Assembly (NCBI GenBank): GCA_963693365.1
Contig: CAVNZM010000003.1
Span: 6,076,001-6,140,000 of the forward strand
Direction: 5' to 3'
Length of the DNA stretch: 64,000 nucleotides
Source: Amoebidium appalachense
Lineage: Eukaryota > Ichthyosporea
Below the pieces are notes generated by a model that worked only from the letters and a program-made list of their open reading frames with translations, did no database searches and had not been told where the DNA came from. Of the stretch, positions 1-9,382 are shown in pieces. Each line of letters opens with the position of its first letter. Within the stretch, counting starts at the first letter, position 1. A program made the translations under genes and the position numbers.

Positions 1-495
1 CACTCATCGGAGGGAGGGCAAAAAGGGGTGTGAAATTCCGATTTTGCGCTATTTGAATGACCCGCGGCAAAGGCATCCCATGTTGATGTTTTTTGTTCGT
101 TTTACACAATTGCTTGACTTGAATGAAATAAAATAACCGTAGATTTTTCGATTAACATTAATGTTGAGTTGTTATTTGTATCCATTGTTAAATAAGCACG
201 CTGACATGCCATGAGGCTCTTGCTTCTTGACAGCTCTCACATGACCACCAGTGCCCCAAAAGTTTATTGCTTTGTCCAACCAATCCAAGGGCATGCGCAT
301 CTTCTAGAAAACACATGCTGAGCTGCCCACAACAAGATGCAGTTGTACCTCTGAAAGTAAATCCATAGGGCGTCGCGCTGTTCCCTATGAATTTACTTTC
401 AATGTTGAGCCAAAACCATTATAAGTAAAAAAAAAACGTTAAAAAATGCAGTCAAGCCAATTCACGTACTCATAATTTGGACAACCGAATCGACC

Positions 496-586
496 ACCAT
501 TTAGATCCGCGAGTATTGTCTGTTGGAGCTCGGGCTACCATTTAGATCCGCGAGTAAGATGTCCGTTGGAGCTCGGGCTATAAAAA
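496..586 (+). promoter_or_regulatory. Duplicated upstream element plus TATA box
   Basis: A segment of about 41-43 bp occurs twice in tandem (496-536 and 537-579). Both copies carry ATTTAGATCCGCGAGTA and GTTGGAGCTCGGGCT. The second copy runs straight into TATAAAAA (579-586), 71 bp before the first ATG of the gene at 657. Spacing and orientation fit a core promoter with a duplicated proximal element; no factor is recognised. Confidence 0.6.
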
Positions 587-656
587 TGCAATCCAACTGA
601 TATCGGGTCATTTTCGCTCACTCTCACCTCGAATATCCTTTCTTTTGTTCTTAGTC

Positions 657-1403
657 ATGTCAGACCCTGATCGTGAAGATTTGGAGTCGGGGCACACTAC
701 TGGCCCCAAGTCTCCTCGTGGTACTGACCCCAAGTCTCGTGGTGAAATCGAAGAGGGGGGGGAGGGTGGGGGGACGTTCTGTGTTACCCCCGAGATGTGG
801 GACAACCTTTGCAGTCGGGTCGGTGTGGTTGAGGAGCAGCTCGAGTCGTTGTCCGGCGACGTGCAGAAAGTTTCGGAGAAAGTTCATTCTCAGAACGAAA
901 CTCTGGCACGCCAGAACGAGGCTCTACAACAGTCTGCAACATCGTGTGCAAGGGACATTGAAGATATGCACGAACGTATGGCCCGTGGGTACGGTAATGT
1001 TGGGGGGCTTGTGCGGGAGCTGAAGAAGACTCGGGAGGCTCTTGAGGCAAGGGAGGTCGAGTTGGCGAGTGCGAAGGCCAGGGCTGAAGAGTACAAGATT
1101 CAGCGTGACAGGCTGTCTGCCCGTGTCGACGACAACCCGATGAGTGCTGTTTACCGGCCTGCTAACGCCCCGCCCCGGGGGGGAGGGGGGGCCACACCCG
1201 ACGAGACCCGCAAAGGCCGCAAGTCCCCCTCCCCCCCGTCCACCTTTGACCCCCGGCCCCCCATCCCCCCGGCCACCTTCGACCCCCGGCCCCCCGTCCC
1301 CCCGGCCACCTCCGGCCCCCGTCCCCCCGTCACCCGTGTCGTTCTGGGAGCCCCCCCCCATGGTTTTGGCTACCCCTCGCACCGCGGGCACCCCGAAGGG
1401 TAA
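657..1403 (+). CDS. Hypothetical coiled-coil, proline-rich protein
   Basis: An open frame of 248 codons starts at ATG 657, 71 bp after a TATA box; I prefer this ATG to any upstream near-cognate start. The N-terminal 40 residues are acidic and Ser/Gly-rich. Residues about 45-160 have heptad-like spacing with many Glu, Gln, Lys and Leu, consistent with a coiled coil. The C-terminal third is proline-rich, with near-exact repeats of the form PPATFDPRPP. This frame ends at 1403, but an overlapping frame (to 1458) ends in a basic stretch containing GKRGHEDVEHDPKRH that looks like a nuclear-localisation tail. A G-run near 1178-1197 could carry a frameshift joining the two, so the true C-terminus is uncertain. 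No family is recognised. It could be a host gene or part of an unrecognised element. Confidence 0.5.
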   Translation: MSDPDREDLESGHTTGPKSPRGTDPKSRGEIEEGGEGGGTFCVTPEMWDNLCSRVGVVEEQLESLSGDVQKVSEKVHSQNETLARQNEALQQSATSCARDIEDMHERMARGYGNVGGLVRELKKTREALEAREVELASAKARAEEYKIQRDRLSARVDDNPMSAVYRPANAPPRGGGGATPDETRKGRKSPSPPSTFDPRPPIPPATFDPRPPVPPATSGPRPPVTRVVLGAPPHGFGYPSHRGHPEG

Positions 1404-1525
1404 GAGAGGCCATGAAGATGTCGAGCATGACCCCAAGAGACACGCGCCCAGCAAGTAGTGTGTTCGGTGTGGGGTTTTTGGTGTCCTTTTTTGTCGTGCA
1501 TTGTGTGTGGGGGGGTGTTTAGTTT

Positions 1526-1631
1526 ATTTTTGTTATGATTGTGATGAACGGGACGGCAATATATATTTTATAGTTCTGATTTAGATATTTTTGTTATGAT
1601 TGTGAATAACAGGACGGCAATAAATATTTTC
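1526..1631 (+). terminator. Duplicated 3' region with AATAAA
   Basis: Two tandem copies (1526-1570 and 1587-1631) share TTTTTGTTATGATTGTGA and GGACGGCAATA. The second contains AATAAA at 1619-1624, a likely polyadenylation signal for the gene at 657. The Ngaro-type element begins 37 bp later. Confidence 0.5.
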
Positions 1632-1667
1632 GTTGTATACTATGTGCCATTCCGTCTTTCTCGACAC

Positions 1668-1751
1668 AAAAACTACTCCGGGACGTGTGTTGCCTCTAGG
1701 GGGACATCCCCTTGGACGAAAGTGAACCTGCAATGGTTGTAAACCACGGCA
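1668..1751 (-). repeat. B2 split direct repeat of Ngaro-type element
   Basis: 84 bp, essentially identical to 2237-2320, beginning ACTACTCCGGGACGTGTGTT and ending TAAACCACGGCA. It is the outer member of the B pair and marks the left edge of the element. Confidence 0.85.
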
Positions 1752-1881
1752 AGCCCCCAGTCATCAATTTATTGATCCGTGAGGTCCATGTGCCCAAAAA
1801 ACGGGGGAAGTCTTCGCCCCGTGAAAAAACAGCACGTATGTGTGGATCAATGGGGGTTGTGTGTGGGTGTAGGTGGGTGGG

Positions 1882-2231
1882 TGAAAAGGAATATATAGCT
1901 GTAAGGCTGTGGATGCTAAACACAGAAGATGTGTTTGTAGCTTGCTGATCTGCTAAAAACTGTCGTGCTTATATACCTAAGCCTACCGATCTGAGCCAAT
2001 CAAAAATCGATCTAGTGATATGTGAAATCTAATCCGAGCCAATCATAACTCGGTCTAGTGATCTGTGGTATCTGATGTTTTGACTGGCTAATAGGTGCCC
2101 GTGTGCGGGCAGCCAACCGCTAACTGCTAAAACACGAAATGAAGCCTACATGGCTATGTTGGTATCGAACACCCATCCTACGTGTTTACCCAGAAAAATA
2201 TTTATGTCAATAATTTCCACAAATAAAACCT
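1882..2231 (-). repeat. A2 split direct repeat of Ngaro-type element
   Basis: Matches 6783-7070 in two blocks: 1882-1946 with 6783-6847, and 2021-2231 with 6860-7070. The 74 bp at 1947-2020 are absent from the other copy, which has about 12 unrelated bp there. The extra segment carries a second GAGCCAATCA...TCTAGTGAT unit, so the difference looks like gain or loss of an internal duplication. Confidence 0.85.
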
Positions 2232-2236
2232 CTATG

Positions 2237-2320
2237 AAAAACTACTCCGGGACGTGTGTTGCCTCTAGGGGGACATCCCCTTGGACGAAAGTGAACCTGC
2301 AATGGTTGTAAACCACGGCA
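2237..2320 (-). repeat. B1 split direct repeat of Ngaro-type element
   Basis: Inner copy of the 84-bp B repeat, directly downstream of the recombinase ORF on the minus strand and 5 bp from the A2 repeat. Confidence 0.85.
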
Positions 2321-2348
2321 CGAGAGCAGTATGCTTGCTCCAAAGGTT

Positions 2349-3380
2349 TCACTTAAGAATAGAGGCGAATACACGTGTGGTGGTGGCAGCAATGAAGGCC
2401 GGACGAAGTCGGGTATAGATCAGGAAGCAGTCGGAGGACCACCGGCCGAGTTGTTTGATCCGGGAGTCGTCGACCCCGGCCTCAGCCAGTGCTGTGGCCC
2501 CCCCGATGCGGAGGCTGTGTCCGGCAAACCGGGAGGGTGAGAGGCCTGCCCGGGAGAGGAGGGCACGGAAATCGGCAGAGAAAGCACTCTTGGTGTAGGG
2601 GATGCCACCGAGACTGAAGAGGGGGTCGTCGGGTTGACCGGACGTTGTATCCAGGAACTGCCGGAGGAGATGGGCTGGGGAGAAGTGGGTGAGGGGCAGG
2701 GCAGCTAGGGTGACGTTGACACCTCGGGCCTGTACATCCGTTTTAGAGGTTGGCAGGTGGAGGGTGGCATGGGACAAAGTACCGGTGGGGGTGTAGCTGA
2801 AGGTCACGTCCTTCCGTTTAACGTGACGGGACGGGTCGAAAGAAGTCAGGGTCTTGGAGGTAAATTCCCCTGAACGGAGGAGACCACAGAAACCGACGAT
2901 GAGGGCCGTCCATAGCCGGAGATTGGCCGAGGAGGCCTTGGTGGGGCACTGGCCGTGGAGTAGGCGGAGGTGGGAGGGGAGGAGGGGTTCCCTGGTGGAT
3001 GAGCGGGGTCGGATGTTGTGAGAAAGCTGCCATCGGCCTACCCCCCGTAGGAACCAGGCCAGAGACTTGTCGTGGGGGTAGGGAGCAGGGAGGCCCATGT
3101 CGAGGTGGAGCCTGGTGATGGCCGAATTGTAGCCGGTTAAGGAAGAGGCCTGTACCCCTCGTTGGGCGCACCAGGCGAGAAAAAGTTGCACGGTGTGTGG
3201 GGAGGCCGGGAGGGAGGACCCGGAGGAGGATTGCAGCCGAGATGCCACACAGAAATCGATGAACACTTTTTGCACCCGGGAGTAAAAGGCCCGAGAGTCG
3301 AGGTTGAGACTCAGGGCCTGGCATTCCTGCAGGGTAGTGGTGGCTCGAAGCAGCTCGGCCGGAGCAAAGTGGGGGGCCAA
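2349..3380 (-). CDS. Tyrosine recombinase of Ngaro-type element
   Basis: 343 residues. It would integrate the circular DNA intermediate of the element by strand exchange through a 3'-phosphotyrosyl intermediate. The N-terminal half (about 15-120) resembles a core-binding SAM-like domain. The catalytic residues are visible: Arg169 in RSGEF, the HxxR box as His288-Arg291 in HSLRIGG, and the nucleophile Tyr322 in FLIYTR, after LGRWSSD. Lys211-region residues may supply the beta-hairpin lysine. It lies downstream of the RT ORF with a 54-bp gap occupied by a G-run on the plus strand, which could allow frameshifting between RT and YR. All expected catalytic residues are present, so it is probably functional. 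Confidence 0.85.
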   Translation of the reverse strand: MAPHFAPAELLRATTTLQECQALSLNLDSRAFYSRVQKVFIDFCVASRLQSSSGSSLPASPHTVQLFLAWCAQRGVQASSLTGYNSAITRLHLDMGLPAPYPHDKSLAWFLRGVGRWQLSHNIRPRSSTREPLLPSHLRLLHGQCPTKASSANLRLWTALIVGFCGLLRSGEFTSKTLTSFDPSRHVKRKDVTFSYTPTGTLSHATLHLPTSKTDVQARGVNVTLAALPLTHFSPAHLLRQFLDTTSGQPDDPLFSLGGIPYTKSAFSADFRALLSRAGLSPSRFAGHSLRIGGATALAEAGVDDSRIKQLGRWSSDCFLIYTRLRPAFIAATTTRVFASILK

Positions 3381-3434
3381 TCTGCCAGTGTTGCTCCGGA
3401 ACGGGAGATCTGGGGGGGGGGGGGGGGGGGGGGT

Positions 3435-5117
3435 TTAGCCCAAGGGAAGGGATAGGAACTCGTGGACCCAGGAGGGGAAGGGGCAGGGCTCCGGTTGCAG
3501 GGAAGGTCGGAGTCGTCGGGCCCGGGGAAGTTGGTTACGAGAAATGGCATCGGCCAGATGGTTGAGGGGTCCTGGTAGGTAGGATGCCTGTAACGTGAAT
3601 TGGTATTGCATTTCCATGCGGGTGATGAACCGAATAAGTTTGGCCATCACGGGGTGGGGGGAAGACCGGGAGTGCAGGTCAGACACAGCACCCGTGTTGT
3701 CGCATAAAATACGGACATGGTGGGTGTACCAGGAGGGGGCCCAGAGGGCCACGGCGGCTGCGATGGCCAGGAGTTCGATGACGGAAGAACCGAGTTTACC
3801 CTCATGAGCATAGAGGGCTTGGGTGGAGGGGGACCAGGGCATGAAGAACCATTGGTCGAGCCAGTGGCCACCTAGACCCACCGATCCGGCAGCATCAGTG
3901 GCCAGGGTGGTGTATGTGGGGGGTGTGATGAGGTGCACCCCATTCCATGATGTGAGGAACTGGTGCCATTCGGCTATGTCGGCCCGGGCGGCAGCAGTCA
4001 GTCGTATGTGGTGGTGGCCGGCAAGGTGTGGGTGGGTCCGGAGAAGGGCCCAGAGGCGCTGGGAGAAGGCCCTCCCGGGGGGAACCAGCTGGGCACACCA
4101 GGTGAGTTTGCCGAGGAGGGACTGGAGGTCCCAAATGGTGATGGTGGGCTTTGGGTGGGAAGTGAGGTCGAGTAGGTCCGAGAGCTTGGAAGCCGGGATT
4201 CGTGCCTCCATGGCGATGGAGTCGAATTCGATACCGATGAAGACGACACGGGTAGCCGGGACCTGCATCTTGTCTTCGGAGATGGCAATGTGCAGCTCTC
4301 GGCAGAGTTGCAGGAAGGTGGATAGGTGACGTTGGCACTGCTGTTGTGTGGGGGCGACTATAATCCAGTCGTCTACGTAGTGGCGGATGAGGGTAATACC
4401 GTGCTGGTGTGCCAGCCACTGTAGGGTGGCCGCGATCCGTTCCCAGATGGCTGGGCTAGATTTCAGGCCGAAGGGCAGTCTGGTTTCAACGTAAAAATGC
4501 CCTTGCCATTTGAATGCCATTAAGTGGTGGTCTTCCGGTCGGATGGGCATGTGCCGGAAGGCAGCCTGCACATCTGCCACGGCCATGTAGCAGCCGGGGC
4601 CTGCGTCGAGAATGAGTTGGGTGACATCCCGGGCGCGAATGTACTGAAGTTCGTCGGGGTAGGTGATGCTGTCATTGACACTGCTACCCCGGGGCCAGGA
4701 GAGGTGGTGGATTCGACGGTACTTGGGGGGGTTCCCTTTCTTGGTAACGGCGCCGATGGGGGAGGAACGGTGGACGGGAAATTCGTCAAAGAATTGGGCC
4801 GGGGAGAGGGGGCCGCGCAGGTGGCCGAGGGCGACTTCTTTGGCAATATCCACCGTGATAGCGGCAGCTGCCTCCGGGGTGGTGGGTAGGTTGGGGCCCA
4901 CCCGAGAGGTGGAGGGGCCGCGATAGCCGATGTCGACGCCGAATTCGACATCGTGGAGGAGTTGTGCGGCGAATGGTTGGTCCGGGTAGGAGGCCAGCAG
5001 TTCCCGGAGGCGGGAGGTGTCAATGTGGTGCTGGGGCAGCGGGCGGGCCTCCGGGTCTGAGCCTCGGGGGAAGGGGTGGTTAGCAAGGGTGGTGTGCCCT
5101 TGGGGAGATCCCGGCAG

Positions 5118-5182
<65 letters not shown>

Positions 5183-5297
5183 CGGGGCCCCGGGGGGTTA
5201 GAGTAGGGCAGCTTGGCCCAAGTGAGGGTTGGCAGGGAGGGCAGCGGGGCCCTGTGCAGGGGAATGTGCCCGAGCACGCGGGGGTGTGGGCGGACAC
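3435..5297 (-). CDS. Reverse transcriptase-RNase H of Ngaro-type element
   Basis: 620 residues. Residues about 41-60 are a pure polyproline run encoded by about 60 consecutive C (plus-strand G, roughly 5119-5179). The RT domain follows (about 150-390): AVADVQAAFRHM is the motif A region, RLPFGLKSSPAIWE motif B, and YVDDW at 307-311 the catalytic YxDD box. The RNase H domain has LATDAAGSVGLGG (first Asp), the ELLAIAAAVALWA glutamate and the CDNTGAV aspartate. Family-level similarity is to DIRS/Ngaro RT-RH. The N-terminus before residue 90 is low complexity, so the start codon is uncertain. No internal stop is seen. Confidence 0.85.
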
Positions 5298-5572
5298 AGC
5301 GGTAGAAGAAGGGGGGGGAGGGAGTGCTAGGTGAGTGTAAGGGGGGGGGGAGGCTCGTGGGATGGGGGGGGGAGTAAAATTATGTGCAGTGGCCAGAATA
5401 AACGTCTTTGTATAGGGACATTTATTCTTGACGCGCGCGGGCGCCGTAGTTGGCCTGCGAAATTTTGTACTCAGCCCTATTGGCCCGTTCTCCCGAGCTC
5501 CGTTTCCCTGTACTCGTGTGTCCTAGCTCCGAACCCCTATGTTCTAGCTGTGTGTGTGGGTGTGCGCGTAGA

Positions 5573-6742
5573 CTAGGCATTGTGCTTGCAGTCTTTGCGG
5601 GGGTGTGTGCCAGAGCAGAGCGGGCACACGTGGGAGAAGGGGCAGGGCTGCTTAGCGCAGGACCGACCGTTAATGTGGAAATTCCTGCAGTGCGTCGCAT
5701 GTAGATCCACGGGTCGGGCCGGTTTTGCCGGGCCGGGTTGCGGGCCAGGGCGGTTAGGGGTGTGACCCCCGCCGGGCTTGTGGGGCGGCTTAAAGCCGTC
5801 AAGACCACAGCCGGGCTTGGGGTACATGGGGCAGGCCGCGCTGGGGTGGTCGGGGAAGCCACAGCGCTGACATGCGTCCTGGATGAGCAGGGTGGGTGGC
5901 AGGAGGAGATCCTGGTGGAGTTGGGCGAGCAGGTTGGGGCACTCGATCGGAGCCCGACCCTGCTGGTGGGCCACGGTGCGGGCGTATACGTCATAGTTGT
6001 GAATCTGGGCCCACGGGTATCGGGTGCTGAGGCGAGTGATGTGCTGAGTCCAAAGTACGTCTTTGTCCGTGGGAAGGCCGAGGTGGTGCTTGGCGGCCAT
6101 GTAATGGGTCCAAGCTTGGATCCAAATGACGAGTGAACGCAGGGGAACGGGTTTGTCTTGGCGAAAAGTCTCGATGCTGCCGTCGTCGGCCATGCGCAGA
6201 TGCTGACCTTTCTTGGATGGGGCCAGGAGGGCGGCGGGGGTGAACTTATACAGGTCGACGAAACGATTGGCGCGCAAATCTGCCAGCACATCCGCGGGGG
6301 GAAGCGGGAGTGTGCCCGGCTGAATGTCGCCAGTGTTCTCACCTGTGATGGGGGGCGCGGGCAGGGCAGGCAGGTCAAGGTCAGGGCCGAGATGCAGCCC
6401 CGGGGAAACCTCCCCGGGTGTGGAGGGCGCGGAGGGGGGCGCGGGAGGGTCGCGGTTGGTGAGAGCAGCCAGGACGCCAGCCATCTGGGTGCTGATGGCG
6501 GTGAGGGCGGCCAGGACGGCGTCTTGAGAAGTCATCTGCGGGGACGGCGGGGCCTGAGGGGGGACTTCAGGGGTGGAGGGGAGAGTCGCCGGCGGGTCCG
6601 GGTCCGTGGTGGTATGGGCCGCTGGAGGCGCGTCAGTGTCCGCGGGAGCGTTGGTCAGCCTGTGGCGGAGGTCGCTGCGGGTCAGGCGCTTAGGTGCCGC
6701 GGCAGGGGCGGCGGCTGAGGCCTGGCGCTTTTTCGGCGGCAT
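5573..6742 (-). CDS. Gag-like protein of Ngaro-type element
   Basis: 389 residues, first ORF of the element, starting 41 bp inside the A1 repeat edge. The N-terminus is basic (MPPKKRQ) and the next 130 residues are Pro/Ala-rich. A helical capsid-like region follows (about 140-280). Near residue 290 there is a CCHC zinc knuckle of spacing C-x2-C-x4-H-x4-C (CQRCGFPDHPSAAC), then further Cys/His clusters (CRNFHINGRSC, CPFSHVCPLC) resembling CCCH fingers. Such fingers bind the element RNA in Gag proteins. It is separated by 275 bp from the RT ORF. Confidence 0.7.
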   Translation of the reverse strand: MPPKKRQASAAAPAAAPKRLTRSDLRHRLTNAPADTDAPPAAHTTTDPDPPATLPSTPEVPPQAPPSPQMTSQDAVLAALTAISTQMAGVLAALTNRDPPAPPSAPSTPGEVSPGLHLGPDLDLPALPAPPITGENTGDIQPGTLPLPPADVLADLRANRFVDLYKFTPAALLAPSKKGQHLRMADDGSIETFRQDKPVPLRSLVIWIQAWTHYMAAKHHLGLPTDKDVLWTQHITRLSTRYPWAQIHNYDVYARTVAHQQGRAPIECPNLLAQLHQDLLLPPTLLIQDACQRCGFPDHPSAACPMYPKPGCGLDGFKPPHKPGGGHTPNRPGPQPGPAKPARPVDLHATHCRNFHINGRSCAKQPCPFSHVCPLCSGTHPRKDCKHNA

Positions 6743-6782
6743 GCTGACCGGCGTAGGGAAAGATAGGGAGAATGAAAAGGAA

Positions 6783-7070
6783 TGAAAAGGAATATATAGC
6801 TGTAAGGCTGTGGATGCTAAACACAGAAGATGTGTTTGTAGCTTGCTTCTCTATTTCTATGTGAAATCTAATCCGAGCCAATCATAACTCGGTCTAGTGA
6901 TCTGTGGTATCTGATGTTTTGACTGGCTAATAGGTGCCCGTGTGCGGGCAGCCAACCGCTAACTGCTAAAACACGAAATGAAGCCTACATGGCTATGTTG
7001 GTATCGAACACCCATCCTACGTGGTTACCCAGAAAAATATTTATGTCAATAATTTCCACAAATAAAACCT
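6783..7070 (-). repeat. A1 split direct repeat of Ngaro-type element
   Basis: The 5' terminal repeat of the element on the minus strand, matching 1882-2231 apart from a 74-bp block. It lies upstream of the gag start and probably carries the element promoter. Confidence 0.8.
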
Positions 7071-7079
7071 CGACACAAA

Positions 7080-7305
7080 AAACACCCCACACACCGAACA
7101 CTAGCACGGCACAAGCACCCCCCACACCGAACACTAGCACAACAAAAACCCCCACACCGAACACTAGCACGGCACAAGCAACCCCCACACCGAACACTAG
7201 CACAACAAAAACCCCCACACCGAACACAACACCAACACAAAACCCCCCATACCGAACACAACACCAACACAAGCACCCCCACACCGAACACAACACCAAC
7301 GACAC
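7080..7305 (+). repeat. Minisatellite with CACACCGAACAC units
   Basis: About eight degenerate units of roughly 20-27 bp built on CCCCCACACCGAACACTAGCAC and ACAACAAAAAC variants. The unit is related in inverted orientation to the 3' flank of the gene at 657 (TGTTCGGTGTGGGG at about 1463). Confidence 0.7.
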
Positions 7306-7760
7306 TTTTTGCATGCCCGGCCTCACACTTAGCATTATTTGCATGGCCGGCTCACACACTTAGCATTATTTGCATAAGAGACACTTTTTGCATGCCCGGC
7401 CTCACACACTTAGCATTATTTGCATGCCCGGATGCATTTATTTGGCCTGCCGAAGAGACACTTTTTGCATGCCCGGCCTCACACTTAGCAATATTTGCAT
7501 GCCCGGCCTCACACACTTAGCATTATTTGCATGCCCGGATGCATTTATTTGCATGCCCGGATGCATTTATTTGGCCTGCCGAAGAGACACTTTTTGCATG
7601 CCCGGCCTCACACTTAGCAATATTTGCATGGCCGGCCTCACACATTAGCATTATTTGCATGCCCGGATGCATTTATTTGGCCTGCCGAAGAGACACTTTT
7701 TGCATGCCCGGCCTCACACTTAGCAATATTTGCATGGCCGGCCTCACACACTTAACAACC
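7305..7760 (+). repeat. Tandem repeat array rich in ATTTGCAT octamers
   Basis: Imperfect units of 40-110 bp combine CACTTTTTGCATGCCCGGCC, TCACACTTAGCA(A/T)TATTTGCATG and GATGCATTTATTTGGCCTGC. ATTTGCAT (complement ATGCAAAT) occurs about nine times. The same array resumes at 8205-8400. No protein is likely, despite open frames. Confidence 0.8.
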
Positions 7761-8204
7761 GCACCTAAAACCGATGCAAACAAGTCAAGGGAAACGGTAA
7801 AGAATTTCGCACCAGAGATGGTCATTGCCTTTTGACATTGTTGGCATACAATCTGTATGAATGTCTTTGCTTCTTCACTTCCGTCATACCACAAAGCAAT
7901 GAATTTGTAAGCATAAAATTAATTTCCTCTTTAACATATTTCATTTTAATAACCTTCGTCATAACAATTTGAGCTCGTCCACCCATCGAAATTATGTTTA
8001 GGTCATCACCTTTCCCCTCATCATTTTCTTCTTTCCATGCAACACACAAAATAATTAATTAATTACATACAATTCCCCTTACGGATTTATTTTTGGGTTA
8101 ATTCTTGATAACAATGTGGCTGATGCATGAACACATCCAATGCTCGCACACTCTTTGTACTGCTTCTGACACTTTGCAAGTTTTGAACTTTTTAGCAGCA
8201 AGAC
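7761..8204. other. AT-rich stretch with no gene seen
   Basis: Non-repetitive AT-rich DNA between two blocks of the same tandem array. It looks like an insertion into the array, but no terminal repeats or coding signal are visible. Confidence 0.4.
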
Positions 8205-8400
8205 TCACACACTTAGCAATATTTGCATGGCCGGCCTCACACACTTAGCATTATTTGCATGGCCGGCCTCACACACTTAGCATTATTTGCATGCCCGGAT
8301 GCATTTATTTGGCCTGCCGAAGAGACACTTTTTGCATGCCCGGCCTCACACTTAGCAATATTTGCATGCCCGGCCTCACACACTTAGCATTATTTGCATG
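8205..8400 (+). repeat. Second block of the ATTTGCAT array
   Basis: Same units as 7305-7760, with five more ATTTGCAT octamers, ending abruptly in a run of C interrupted by A (8401-8470). Confidence 0.75.
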
Positions 8401-8990
8401 CCCCCCCCCCCCCCCCCCCCACACCCACCCCCCCCCCCCCCCCCACCCCACCCACCCCCCCCCCCCCCCCCGTGTGCCACCCGTGCCACGTGTGTCTCCC
8501 AGTCACGTGCACCACGCCCCCAGTGGTGGCAGTGAGTGTCTTAATAGTGCCATGCCAGCTGCGCCTTCCTCACCTGCCCCCTGCCCCAGCCGTCCAGCCA
8601 GCCTCCCGCCCTGCCGGAACCACGCCCCCAGTGGTGGCAGCGTGTGCTTTATCAGTCAAACAGTCTCACTGTGAGTGCCTCCTCTGCCCCCCCCGGCCCC
8701 CCCATCCCCCCCCGGCCCCCCATCCTCCCGGAACCAGGCCCCAGTGGAGTCTCTTAGTATACGTGACCATGGCCATATGCATACATAACATTTTTTCATG
8801 CTGTGAGGGGCATGCCAGTCTCCCCTGCCTCCCTGCCTCCCCCTGCACGTGTGCCCCCCTGCTGCCCGGAACCAGGCCCCCCAGTGGTGGCATCAGGCCC
8901 CCCCGTGCCGGCATGCCTCACCTGCCCCCGTGCCCCCCGCCCTCCCGGAACCAGGCCCCCCAGTGGTGGCAGTGTGTGTCTTACAAGCTA
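8401..8990 (+). repeat. Poly-C then GC-rich repeats
   Basis: Poly-C (8401-8470) is followed by about five degenerate units of roughly 85-130 bp. Each contains GGAACCA(C/G)GCCCCCAGTGG or a variant followed by TGGCAGTG (near 8512, 8618, 8730, 8868 and 8946). Their reading frames are shadows of the repeat. Confidence 0.65.
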
Positions 8991-9150
8991 GTGATTTGCT
9001 ATTATATGGCCACATGGCCACATGGCCAGATCATTTTGGCTCCCGTTTTATCCCGTTTTATCCACATTTTTGCACACACTGAATTTGATCTGGCCATCTG
9101 GCCATCTGGGTATAGACCGTTTTCTGTTCTAATATTGGAGAACTGTCTGA

Positions 9151-9332
9151 TAGTGATAGAAAATGAAATGTGGAAGAATAATCGGGAAAGGTCGTCACGT
9201 GATAGATTTTCGGAAGTGATCTACTGGACAGAGCGAAGCAATAGTGATAGAAAATGAAATGTGGAAGAATAATCGGGAAAGGTCGTCACGTGATAGATTT
9301 TCGGAAGTGATCTACTGGACAGAGCGAAGCAA
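9151..9332 (+). repeat. Perfect 91-bp tandem duplication
   Basis: 9151-9241 is repeated at 9242-9332, starting TAGTGATAGAAAATGAAATG and ending GAGCGAAGCA. On the minus strand it lies in or just after the last recognised intron of the JmjC gene and contains CTTCGCTCTGTCCAG, an acceptor-like pyrimidine-AG string. Duplication of a 3' splice region is possible. Confidence 0.8.
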
Positions 9333-9382
9333 GCGGGCGCTGGGGGGGGGGGGGGGGGGGGGGGGGGAGGGGGGGTACGTAC

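Larger units (their letters stand above)
1668..7070 (-). mobile_element. Ngaro/DIRS-like tyrosine-recombinase retrotransposon
   Basis: Read on the minus strand, the order is A1 repeat (6783-7070), gag-like ORF, RT-RNase H ORF, tyrosine recombinase ORF, B1 repeat (2237-2320), A2 repeat (1882-2231), B2 repeat (1668-1751). This A1-ORFs-B1-A2-B2 arrangement of split direct repeats is the established hallmark of PAT/Ngaro-type DIRS-order elements. It is seen directly: both repeat pairs are nearly identical and all three ORFs are open. There is no LTR, no DDE integrase and no methyltransferase ORF, which favours Ngaro over DIRS1. Both outer junctions abut TCGACACAAAAA (around 1660-1671 and 7070-7081), probably the pre-insertion sequence. 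Near-identical repeats and open frames suggest recent activity. Confidence 0.85.

Noticed and set aside
5422-6378. 318-codon minus-strand frame inside the Ngaro-type element
   Set aside because: Shadow of the gag-like ORF; composition shows no domain, while the other frame has zinc knuckles.
7305-8400. CRISPR-like repeat array
   Set aside because: Units are irregular in length, no unique spacers, and the DNA is clearly eukaryotic.
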